Shown here one piece after another: positions 12,059 to 23,000 of a DNA stretch of 64,000 nucleotides. The notes under the pieces are model-generated. The model was not told the DNA's origin. It saw only the letters and a program-made list of their open reading frames with translations, and did no database searches. The DNA comes from Branchiostoma lanceolatum (Eukaryota > Chordata > Leptocardii > Amphioxiformes > Branchiostomatidae). A program made the translations under genes and the position numbers. The stretch is from the NCBI RefSeq assembly GCF_035083965.1, contig NC_089723.1, positions 29,763,193-29,827,192 of the forward strand, read 5' to 3'. Numbering within the stretch: position 1 is the stretch's first letter; every line of letters begins with the position of its first letter.

Positions 12059-15000
12059 TTACCGGTACTTAGAAAACTTTTTCTTATGTTGTTTAAACAC
12101 CCTCCTTTCCCTGCCAGTGTACTTCATAGGTAACCCATCTTGTACAGTTAGAACTTTCCTCCCTGCCATGTATGGTTGTAGGGCCTCTGGTACCACCACT
12201 GATCCGTCCTCTTGTTGGAAGTTCTCTAGTATCGAGATTATCAGTCGTGGAACGGCACACGCTGTAGCGTTGACCGTATGTGCGTATTTCAGTTCCTCGT
12301 GCTCTGTTTCGTAGCGTATATGCAACCTCTTACTTTGGTAGTCCGTACAGTTTGAGGCACTGGAGACCTCGCCGAAGGAGTCCCTCCCAGGCATCCACGC
12401 CTCGACGTCATATTTTCTGTGTGCAGGAAGGCCAAGTTCTTGTGTGGGCATGTCTATGATGCGGAAACACAGGCCCAGTTCTGAGTACAGGTCCTTCTGT
12501 AGGGCGAGGAACTCTTGCTGTAGTCTGTCACTTTCAGTACCATCATCATTGGCAGTCACTCCAAACATCTCTACCTATTGGAAGGACACAAATCAATGAA
12601 TCAATAAATAAAGTCAACAGTTAATCTACTAAAATTGTAACCAACACACTATCAGTGTGCAGTATTGGCTCAAGGCCCACCATGAAAGAAATAATGCACT
12701 ACCGGTTTGAGTACATGTAAACACACTCATTTGTATAATCTTTCAACGTAACAAATACAGGTTCTTGTGTCAGAGAATGAAATTTTTGCTTTATTTTCTA
12801 CAAGAGCAGTAAGATGCAAGAGGTTCAGGGGCAAACTAAATGAATAAAACTATAGCCATCCACTTTCATACAATTACAAGGAATTTGGAAATGCATTATC
12901 ATGTATATAAATCAACAAATCAAACAAGTACCTTTGTGAAATGATGGACTCTGTAGATGCCATGGGGCTCAGTTCCGCTCCATGTCTCTGCTCGATAACA
13001 CGTGCTGACTGCGAATGCTTTCTGTGGTAGCTGGTCCGCCCGCAAAACGTGGTCCTTAAACATCCCCGCAATTCCGACCTCGGCCGTCCCTGCGAGACAC
13101 AGGGACTCGTGTTTGGTGGAGTCTAAGGTGTAGATCTGAGTGTCGAACGCTCTGGACTTCATCATGCCGCACCCCTCCAGTATGGCAGGGTAGAAGAAGT
13201 CTGGTACCACCAGAGGGGTGAAGCCTTGCTTGTACAGTCTGTCCTGTGTGAACTGTACCAGGGCATGCTGTAGCTGTGCTCCTGCACCTTTCAGATAGTA
13301 GGACCTACAAGATTAGTGATGATTTGGTTATCAATCATAGAGAATTGGGCATTAATGTCCCTTACCTGTCACTTGTAAAGCCCCTATATCTCACTGGACC
13401 TGCGGCACATTGGCAACCTCACTGCAACTGGGCAATTTGACAAAGCGCACAACAAATTTCATCAATAAAAACCTTTTTACACTTTGTGTGTTTTGTTGTC
13501 TTTTTATGTTTCGCCAACGAAACATATTGTTTTTAGTCATATTTGTGCGTTCTGCATGATATTCACATTAGAAAGGATAACACAAATCCAATTTAGGTCA
13601 CAGCCAGGTCGCCAACATGCTGCGGGTCAAGTGAGAATTAGGGGCTTGAGGGCTCAAAATACATTTTGGGAATTGGTGTATTGGTGCACTTAGCCTAAAA
13701 ATTTAGGGGCACAGAAAAAATTTTGGATGCACAACATAAAAAAGAGTAGAAAGTCAGCAAAACCTAGACACAAACCTTCTTGCCTCTCTTCAGAGCTTCA
13801 ATCTAAAATTGTACTGCTAACATCAAAAATTCAACAAGTGATACATGTCAAGAATCCATATGTATCACATGTCCAAAAATATAATTATAGTACCTGTATG
13901 TATCTAGTGCATCCATGGTCAAAACTTAAGTGCACAGCTCCAATTTTGGGTGTACAAAAGTGCACAATCAAGCACCCGCAGTATTTAGAGCCCTGCTGGT
14001 ATATGTCACTTCAGATCATAAATGCAGATACAGCAGGTGGACCCTGAGACCCCACCTGTGGCCTGAAACATTTGCCAGGTGTCGCAGCTGCAGAATGTCC
14101 AGCCGTTCCCCCAGCTCCAGGTGGCCTCTGGGAACAAACTTGAAGGCTGGCTTCTCTCCGACCGTCTCCACCAACCGAGCCTGTGATTCGTCACCAACAG
14201 GGACAGAGGGATGGCAGCTGGAACACAAACACATTCTCATTGGTTACAGTAATCACATGACCTAACAGTGTGTGGAACTAAGTCAAATGAAGGTAAGTAC
14301 TTATAATACCAATAGTTGCACTTAATACTAGTTTCTTTTTGAGGTCATAGGGACAGAGGGTCCACTGTATCTTGGGGGTCCTCTGACTATCTCCTTCAAC
14401 CATCTTTTCCATTCGCAACCGAAGTCAGGTACTCATTTACACCAGGGTGGAGTGAGGGAAGTTGTTGAAATACCTTTCTCAAGGACAGAGCATCTCAATC
14501 CTGTGTCCTCTAACCTTGAACTGCTAGGCCATTGACTCAATCTTTTATCATCAGGATTACGGGTGGATACCGGTTTGGCTTAATAAGGTCCAGGTTTTGG
14601 TCCAGAGATTGAGGTTCAGATCCGGACCTGATACTGTCTAGTTGACATGTTTTGTTTTATTAAACCGCAGGACTATAAAAGTGTCTTGGTGAGAAGACTT
14701 TCAAGACAAACCAGTATTTGATTTTTCAATGTTGCACTTATTTTTAATGCATTTTTTTACAGAGGGGAGACTCAAAACACTGTTCATCAAACAAAATAGA
14801 AAAATATATTTGTACTTTACAGTTTGTTTTTTTTTACTCAGGTTTTTGGCTTTCAGGTTATTTGGACTCGGTTCTCGAATTTTATACAGGTCTGAATCAG
14901 GTCTAGCTAACTGGTATCTACCCCTTAGTCAGGATACAAGCCATTCAACACACAATTTTCTAATTGAGTTTGAGGAAACTTAAGATTCAATGTCCTGACC

Positions 15001-16420
15001 TGTTGGGTAGCCTGAGGAGAATGTTGTACAGCTGACTGTTCAGCTCAGTCTCAGAGCGGCTGGCCTCGTTAAATTCCTTTCGGAGCTGCACAGAGGGAAA
15101 ACCAATCATGTCACTCGTTATTCAATGTAATTGTAAATGTACTGTTAGCAAACACCTTTAACAACCAGGAATTATCTGTGAGTTCTCTGGCTAGTAATCA
15201 ATACAGTAAATGCAGAAATGTTTGTGGTGGTTTGATGTTCGCGTTTTTTGCGGTGAACTCTTTACCATTAGAACTTAAAACCAGCGCAAAAAGCCGTCCA
15301 TTGTGTGACTGTAGCGCTACTATTATTTCAAACGGCAACTTAAAACCTTAACGTACACCGCGAAAATAAATCCCTGTGAACATTTCTGCATTTACAGTAT
15401 TCAGACAGCAATTCTACAGATTTCAGTACATTTGACGAAGAACATATTATTTCATCTTTACCTGACGCCCTTTCACTTGCAGGTCCTTGAATTCAGCACT
15501 GTTCTGTTGACCTTTCAGATCTTTCCCCTGATTGGCCAGGGCCTGTCTCTGCTCCTGTAGTTCATCCACTTGACCTTTAACCCTGCATCTCTCCTGCCAC
15601 AGATCTACCAGTTTGTACACTTCATCCTCCTTTCAATGTTAGGAAGAAAAACATTAGTTCTTCAATATGTGTATAAAATCTCCAAGCAGATGTACGGTTT
15701 GGCTCAGTCTTTGATGCATGTTTTCTGAGCATTTTCTTTCTGGGTTTTCCTCTGGAAGATTCATAAAAAAAAGACCTGGAGTATAAATGTAAATGAAAAA
15801 AAAAAGCGAAAAAAAATATACATATGATTGGATACCGTACATTCATTTATTTTTGCAATTGCAGGACTTAATTTCACGGTCGGTAGAAGGGGAAAGGACT
15901 GGTTTTCATGGCGTTTGTTGTTGAAACAATTTTTATTACAGTAATACATGGGAAACGTATATTTACAGTGGAGAGGTCACCGTAAACATTTCAAGATTTA
16001 CAGTATAATCAAGCAGATGTTAGAAGACAAAATCGTAACATTTCCTAATAGCTCCCTGTTTTTGTTACAAACAAAGGAGGCTATTGAACACAGAAAAAGA
16101 GTACAATTTGCCGCTGGAGGTTTAAAATCACCTTGGACGAAGGTGCTTACCTGCATTTCACCTTTGCGGTCCCTCACTCGCTGGGCTACGCTGTCCGCAT
16201 TCTTACAAATGTCCTCGACATCAAACTCTATATCATCTATGATCCCCCTGGTCATGTGATCATATAAACCATCCTGCTCATGGAGCAAATACTTCCCATC
16301 TTGTGAACTGCAACATCTAGCCAGGATCCTGCCGGGGTGCTGTGTGTGGCGGACGACACAACGATTCGTCCTCGCCAAAAAGCTGCTTCTTAAGGTTCGT
16401 ACTATGGTTGTTCGGATCAT
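12059..16420 (-). CDS. SARS2: SARS2, mitochondrial seryl-tRNA synthetase, complete
   Basis: Class II synthetase that charges mitochondrial tRNA-Ser with serine. Minus-strand exons in order: 16420-16151, 15629-15462, 15085-15000, 14217-14056, 13304-12932 and 12574-12059 (stop TAA). They sum to 1575 nt, 524 residues, close to human SARS2. Residues 1-50 are basic and hydroxylated with few acids ([20 protein letters not shown]), a typical mitochondrial presequence. The second exon (about 91-146) encodes the coiled tRNA-binding arm, rich in E, Q, K and [18 protein letters not shown] and [15 protein letters not shown] lead into the catalytic core. Motif 2 lies in [12 protein letters not shown], followed by [20 protein letters not shown]. 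Motif 3 is near [21 protein letters not shown]. The run [15 protein letters not shown] is shared with bacterial and organellar SerRS. The start is the first ATG that gives the presequence. Head-to-head with ABHD17. Confidence 0.95.
13647..13998. repeat. Dispersed repeat, GTGCAC family, copy A
   Basis: Begins GAGGGCTCAAAATACATTTT, ends TATTTAGAGCCCTGC, and contains several GTGCAC motifs plus AAAGAGTAGAAAGTCAGC. The element at 23131-23533 has the same order of motifs and near-complementary ends (ACTCGAAAT and ATTTCGAGCCCTGC). It sits in the SARS2 intron between 13304 and 14056. Confidence 0.6.
14380..14560 (-). mobile_element. SINE fragment, antisense
   Basis: Read on the minus strand it gives CTTCCCTCACTCCACCC then AATGAGTACCTGACTTC, matching the order of TTTCCTCACTTCACTC and ATGAGTACC in the element at 36000-36370. 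Located in a SARS2 intron. Confidence 0.5.
15201..15400. mobile_element. MITE, family 2, best-preserved copy (200 bp)
   Basis: Terminal inverted repeats ATACAGTAAATGCAGAAATG and CATTTCTGCATTTACAGTAT differ at one base. Inside are GTGGTGGTTTGATGTTCGCG, GGTGAACTCTTTACCAT and ACTTAAAACCAGCGCAAAA. Lies in the SARS2 intron between 15085 and 15462. Relatives at 5126, 8464, 55960 and, more weakly, 15940 and 20884. Confidence 0.75.
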
Positions 16421-17014
16421 TTTCCGTCCTCTTTAGTACTTCGAGGTATATCTGACCTTTCCAGCGATCTATGCACATGTATGAGCTAAAATACCCAGAC
16501 AAAAACAAATTTGTGAGCTTCTACTTGTGGGAATGCCATTTGTAGACTGATTGACAGGTCAAAGTTGAAGGTGCCGCGGTGGCTGATGGGCAGGATTTCT
16601 GGCGCATGCGTACACGCGATATCCGGGTGGTTGATGACGTCAGGCTCATGGCCGGCCTGGAGTGAAACACAAAATTGAAACACTTCCCTCTAGCGTTTAC
16701 TCACCTTCCTGAGTCTGGATCCGCCGCGAGCTGGGACAAATCTTGGTGGGCGAGATTAGCAGCATTCTTCCGCCCATTTTCTAGGAAAGGAAGGTCCCTT
16801 GCTGAGGGAAGGAAGCGCTTGAAATCCGCCCAAATTTGTGACTGCTGTCTCAAGTACCCCTGAGCGAGCTTGTCGACTGACTCGAGTTCCTGAGGAAAGA
16901 CATTTCCTTTTTCACCGCGATATCTACCTGGTTGTAGAGTCGTGCCGAGGGATTTCAGTGTCGTTGTGGTTCGTTCTGCTCAGTGCTTACCGGAATCCCC
17001 AGCCGCTGTTCCAG
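16421..17014. promoter_or_regulatory. Probable bidirectional promoter, SARS2 / ABHD17
   Basis: The start codons of two divergent genes are 594 bp apart. The spacer is richer in G+C and CpG than the surrounding introns (for example 16570-16640 and 16920-17010). No TATA box is evident. A shared promoter is inferred from geometry and composition. Confidence 0.55.
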
Positions 17015-20000
17015 ATGAACGGGTTATCTCTAGGAGAGCTGTGCTGCCTGTTCTGCTGCCCGCCATGCCCGGCCAGGATCGCCGCCAAGCTCGCCTTCCT
17101 TCCACCCGAGGTACAAAAATCATAATTTAATCCGGGAAACATTTTGGCGGGGTTAATAGAGAAGGTCTGGACGATTACGTAGATTTGTAAAGTCTTCTTA
17201 AACACACTGTAAGCCTTCGCATTCACTGTCCAATTCCTTTATATGGAAGAATCTTTGTAGGACTTCTTATGTTTCACGTTGTTTACATGTGATTTTCTAC
17301 ACCCTTGGGTGAGATGATGGCTTTAATTTTGTTTCAACCTACCTTTTTCATAAACAGATATAGGCATCTCATTAGAAATATAATTAAATAGCTGTTAATG
17401 ATTGTGAATAAGTAAAAGTAAGTTGATATGAAAAGTAAATATGAATTTTTAAGTTTACACGGTATTATTTTGAACTTCTGGTCAGGTGGATTTGGCTGCC
17501 ATTTGAACTTTACCATGTTTGGATCTACGATATTATCATGATTGTTATATATGGGAAAGGCACTTTACCCAATGAACTGGTTCGTAGTTCAAACCTTGAA
17601 CCAACTTATTTCCTCACTCGACTCAGGTGAACATGAATCCCATTAGCTTCTACTAGACTGGGTCCATTCTTGTATCGAACGTAAAGCTGAGCTCCAGAGT
17701 TTGAGGAGAACCATATCTCAAGAACGTTAAAGAACCACCACACTTGCAAACCTTTCAGTCTGGTCTCACGCACCTCGTACTCATTGCACAAAACTGCTGT
17801 GTTACGCTAACTGGTTGTGCAAACAAACAACCGAATATGCCCCAAGGGTGTCCAAGACTGCAAACAACTTGCAGCTGAACAAGGGTTTTTGTCAGAAAAA
17901 AAGATGATATTCACTTTTTCTTTTCTTCAAATTCTTGACTGACTTATCACCCTTCTTGAAAAGTCAAACATAGCCAGTGAGTATAGAGTGCCCTAAATTG
18001 GTAAGGAATTTGTTGAGAGTGATTTTCTCATCTAAAATCATGACTAGATGTTTACAGTACTGTTCTTGATTCCTCCAGCCCACCTACGCCTTTGTCCCAG
18101 ATGACTCGGGCCAGCGTTTCTCTCTGCACCTGTCAGAGCGAGCAGAATGGCAATACACGCAACGAGAACTGGACTGTATCGAAGTCTTCATGACACGTAC
18201 AAACCGGGGTAATCGCATCGCCTGCATGTTCGTGCGGTGTTCGCCATCTGCACGGTACACCCTCCTGTTTTCACATGGTAACGCCGTCGACCTGGGCCAA
18301 ATGTCATCCTTCTACATTGGCCTGGGAACGAGAATAAACTGTAACGTCTTCAGTTTCGACTACTCAGGCTATGGCGTATCGACAGGGAAGCCAAGCGAAA
18401 AGAACCTGTATGCAGATATCGATGCAGCTTGGCACTCGCTACGAACGAGATACGGCATATCACCAGAACACATCATTTTGTACGGACAGTCAATAGGTAA
18501 GGATTCTCAATTGTTACCCATCATGCCTTGTATTCAGCAGAACTTACCCATCATGATCATGCCTTTGCCCTCAGCAGGACTCTTTCTATTTTGATAAGGC
18601 ATGATAAAACCTCCTTGGATGAGGTTTAGATACATCTTCTTAGTTGTGCCATCGAGTGTTCAGGTTTTCTATTTGTGAGATATATGTTCTAAATCCTTTG
18701 CCATGAATTCTGTAGTAGTTCAGGATAGGTCTGTGCAGCTGTTTTTTGCAGGAATCCTGTCTTACTAGTACCATACTCCTTTTCCATGCAGCCTGATGCA
18801 GGTTTTTTGTTTCCAGGACTTGATGTGGTAAATCCTTAGAATTTTCTTCCAGACTTCCAGAAAATAAGAAGTTCACTGACAGTCAAGTCATACATCTGTT
18901 GATCATTAATGGTTAGGCACTGAACTTCAGCATCTTGCATACCATACCAGGTATAGACAGCACCTTCACCTTGTCCAACCCTCATCTTGAAGGTCAGGGA
19001 CCATGGTTGCATAAAGGAGCAGTACATTGTATTTCTTTAATGGCTATACATTACAATACATAAACAGTTCGGGGATGGTTCGCCAAGTATTGTGGATTTT
19101 TGTACAGTTTGCAATATCATGTCTGACAGTCACTCTTAAATGTTTCCATGTGACAGTAATCTTTCATGGCTAAAACTGGGTTGTATAACTTAGTAAGGAT
19201 ATCAGAAACTCAACAAAAAGATCAAAAAGAAAAATGTCTGATTTTCTACTATATTCCACCTGTATTTTGTGCAAATTTATTCATTGAAAGAAAACTTGGT
19301 ATTCATGGTATTTTGTGTGTTTCAACATTCAGTATCAGTTACAGGACTACCATGGCAAACTGCTTCCAACTATGTCTCTTATGTTGAGTTCAAAGCATTT
19401 TTGGTATATTGTGTAAACAGAGAAAACTTACTGTGATGATTCTTATGTCATGGGTCAGTGTCAGTGTAATAGTCCTTCTTCATTTTTTCCTGCTCGTGGT
19501 TATCACCATCTTTGTTTGTTTCACCTGTACCAAGTTGTTTGTTTTCCTATTTCAGCCAGACCAAATATTTATCAGACTGACAAAATATCCTAATGCTTAG
19601 AATAACTGCTTCATCTTCCCAACATCAGCATTACTTATGCAAACAAGATTCACAAAATACTTGTGCATCACAAAGGCTAGCACGTATTGCCTGCTATGAA
19701 TTATGATATTGATAAGAGCTATCAAATGTCTTTTTTTGCTCTCTCAAGGGTAGACAACCTACAGTTGTGTGAGAAAGAAACAGAAACGTGTGATTACAAA
19801 AAAATATAAGTACAAGTTGTTGCTGCTTTGAATGTTGGTCTGAGAATGTCCTGACTGGTACTCAGTGGTAGGGCATCTATCTAAATGTGTCTTTTGAAAA
19901 GAAATACATGTAGGTAGTTCTACATCTTTGTCTTGCTATTGGACTTTGGAGAACGAGTAGGGCTTTTTCATTCAAAAGATCTATCTGCTTGATTTATCCA

Positions 20001-23000
20001 TTGACAATCTTTTTTTTAAAGATCATGCTGTTATTGATATTATTATTTTTTTTGGAGAAAGGTACTAGTAGCTATCATGTGATTTTTTGCTGGTTTTATA
20101 TTCACGGAGCCATTCAGGAAATCAATATAATTAGCTAGCATGGTATCACAAGACTTCTATTCTTTTAATGTTGATGCCAGGTGTGACTTATCATCTAGAG
20201 TCTAGAGAGTCAACTTGAAGTAGACCGACTTTGTGTGGGTGGTCCTGAGTAAATACCACTGGGGACAGTGTGGTGCTTAGGAGTAGTGCACATGCAGAGG
20301 TCTGTGAGTTTGAACAGCGTTGCATGTGTCAAGGCGTTTAACAGAGAATAGCTTGATAGCTTCAAGATATCTATTATAGCTTTCTTGCAAATGCTTGTAA
20401 GACATGTATGCAATTGGCGAATGTAATTTTTTACTTAGGAAAAGTAGGTACATATACTTACGATGAAGTAGAATATAGGATGCAATCAGGAGGCCTACAT
20501 TTTGTTGGTTCAGCTTGAGTCTGCCCCAACTGAAGTAGGAATCCGGACATTTCTTTCCAACAACTACATCATACACATGCATGCAGTTTTCAATATGGGG
20601 ATCTGATTGCTTGCCTAGGTCTGAGAGCTGTCCATGTGGTCATCAGAGCAATCAAAACTTGCTAGTTATCAGAAAACTGTGCGTAAGTGAAAAAATACAC
20701 CTGGCAGGGTCTGCAACCAAGGTTAGGCACAGACAGAAGCAAAACAAAGCTGCATGTCAGGCTCCTTTAACCAGAGGCACCAAATCAAATTCCAGTATTA
20801 AAGCCACATCATCTAGGTACATTTTAAAACAATATTAGTAGCATGGGACGTAATAATGTAGTCATCCCTATTGAAGGTTTTTTATTTACCGTAAATCTTT
20901 AAATGTTTCCAGTGGTTTTATTTTGAATTTCACAGTGACGAATTTATGATATTGCATCTCCAATGTATTATTACTTTGGTACAGAATTGCTGTAAATTTA
21001 AAACACCACAAAGCCTCCTTTCCCCTGCTGCCACAAACTTAAGTCCATGCCAAGATGAACGAATTTAAGGTAGAGTCTAGGTCCAGGTGTTTTACAGAGC
21101 TGATAGTTGGCCACACCTTTAAAGGGTTTCCTGCTTACACCTGGCTACACATAGCGTGCGAAGAGGCCTAGCTATAGAAATTAACCACCTAATCATACAT
21201 ATAAGCTTGTAGCGCGTGTGATCGCATCCCTTCCAGTAGTCAGGAGGGCTGTTCATTAATGCAGATGTAGTGGAGGCGCAGTTTTCATAACATATATTGT
21301 TTAACCTTTGACTGTACTAAACAAGTACTGTAAATCTGAAGATTTTATGTTTGCAATTTATTTATGATTCAGTATATTTATTTCTCACATGAAGTCTTTA
21401 TACTGCAACTTTGTACTCTATCTTGCAATGCGTTACCACAGTTCCTTCAAATGCAAACTCAAAGACTCCACAAACTCTTTATATTTGCCTAGCCACGAAA
21501 TTGAAGTGCTGCCAAGTTGAAGGAACAACAGTGATACAGATACATGTTCCAGGTCATGACCTCTCTGGAAATTATAGTATAACGTGCCACAATGCCATAC
21601 AACTGGTTACAAATAGATACATGAACTCTTACTAGATGTCAAACAATATTATATGACTGGCCTTGCCTTTGAATGTTTGCACATATGAAATGTTGCCAAA
21701 TGTAGAAGTAATTACTACCTTTAATTGATAAATTGTTTCAGAGAATTTTTCCAATGTCGTACTAAACAAGGATTTATTGCCATATTCTAGCTGACTTATA
21801 ATATATAATTCCATATAAATATGTAATGTTGAATCAAGGTTATGCTGTAATCTTGTTATGTCATCCTTTTTTTGGTAGTGCAGTAAGGTTTTGAATTTTT
21901 ACTGAGTTGAATTGGATTGGCCACTTATTTATGATCCCAGCATCATGTAATATAATCAGACTTAATAGACAGAGTGCATTCTCATAATTTCTCATTTAGG
22001 GGCACACCCCTGTATGTGGCATGCACTATTGATACATTGATTTGTAGGAAGGGTTACATAAGAAACCATTATGTTAAATTCTTAGAGAGGATGCTAATTC
22101 TGGTTCTGTTACTAACTTACTGTGCTAAACATGTTACAGATATATATGAATTTCCTGCAAAATGTTGTACATTAAGGGACTAAGATGAAAGAATAGTATT
22201 TCTATGTGAAAAGCTTTGAATCATTGATTTTTTTTTCAAATAGTCCATTATCTTGTACATGCATAATGATTTATCTTCAGTGTTCTCGCCAGGCCTTTTC
22301 AGCATAGGGGCCCCCTATGCTGTGATTTGGACCCCCTATGCTGTGATCTGGACCCCTATGCTGTGTTTCAACCAGCATAGGGGTGTTTCTTTCTTGGGAG
22401 AACCTTGAGACCCTTCATAAATCTTATAAAAAGTTCATATTTGGCTTTAGAATAAGACTGTGACAGAGGAAACACTTTACTTTACCAAATTTATCCCTCA
22501 AAATGTAGAAAATAGTGCCTCATTGGGTTATGAATTTAAAGATTTTCCTTGGGAGCATGCCAGACTCCCTACTCTTGTCATGTCTTCGGCACTCTGTGCG
22601 TGACTTGCGTTGCGTAAAGTTGGCCTCCTTTACCTGACCCCTATGCTGTGAAAAAATTCTGGTGAGAACACTGATCTGTATCTACCTATCACGACCTTCG
22701 CTTTTAATACCCATGTCTTTGTGTTAGAGTGGTCCTTGACCAGAAGTCCGGTCAATATTTTGCCATAGGAACTGTATTAACATTTACATCTGATTTGGAA
22801 CTTTGGAATGTTTATCGATTCATTTTTGACCTTGTGAATATGATACAATTGCAGCACGGTGATTTTCTATAGCCAGTTGATAAAATCCTTAGATGTGCTG
22901 CATCATGTGCACGTGTATGTCACAGAATATGGTTGTCTTTTGTATTTCAATTTCTCTGTGAAAGGTCACTTGCAAGTATTATTACATGGGATTAAATGGT

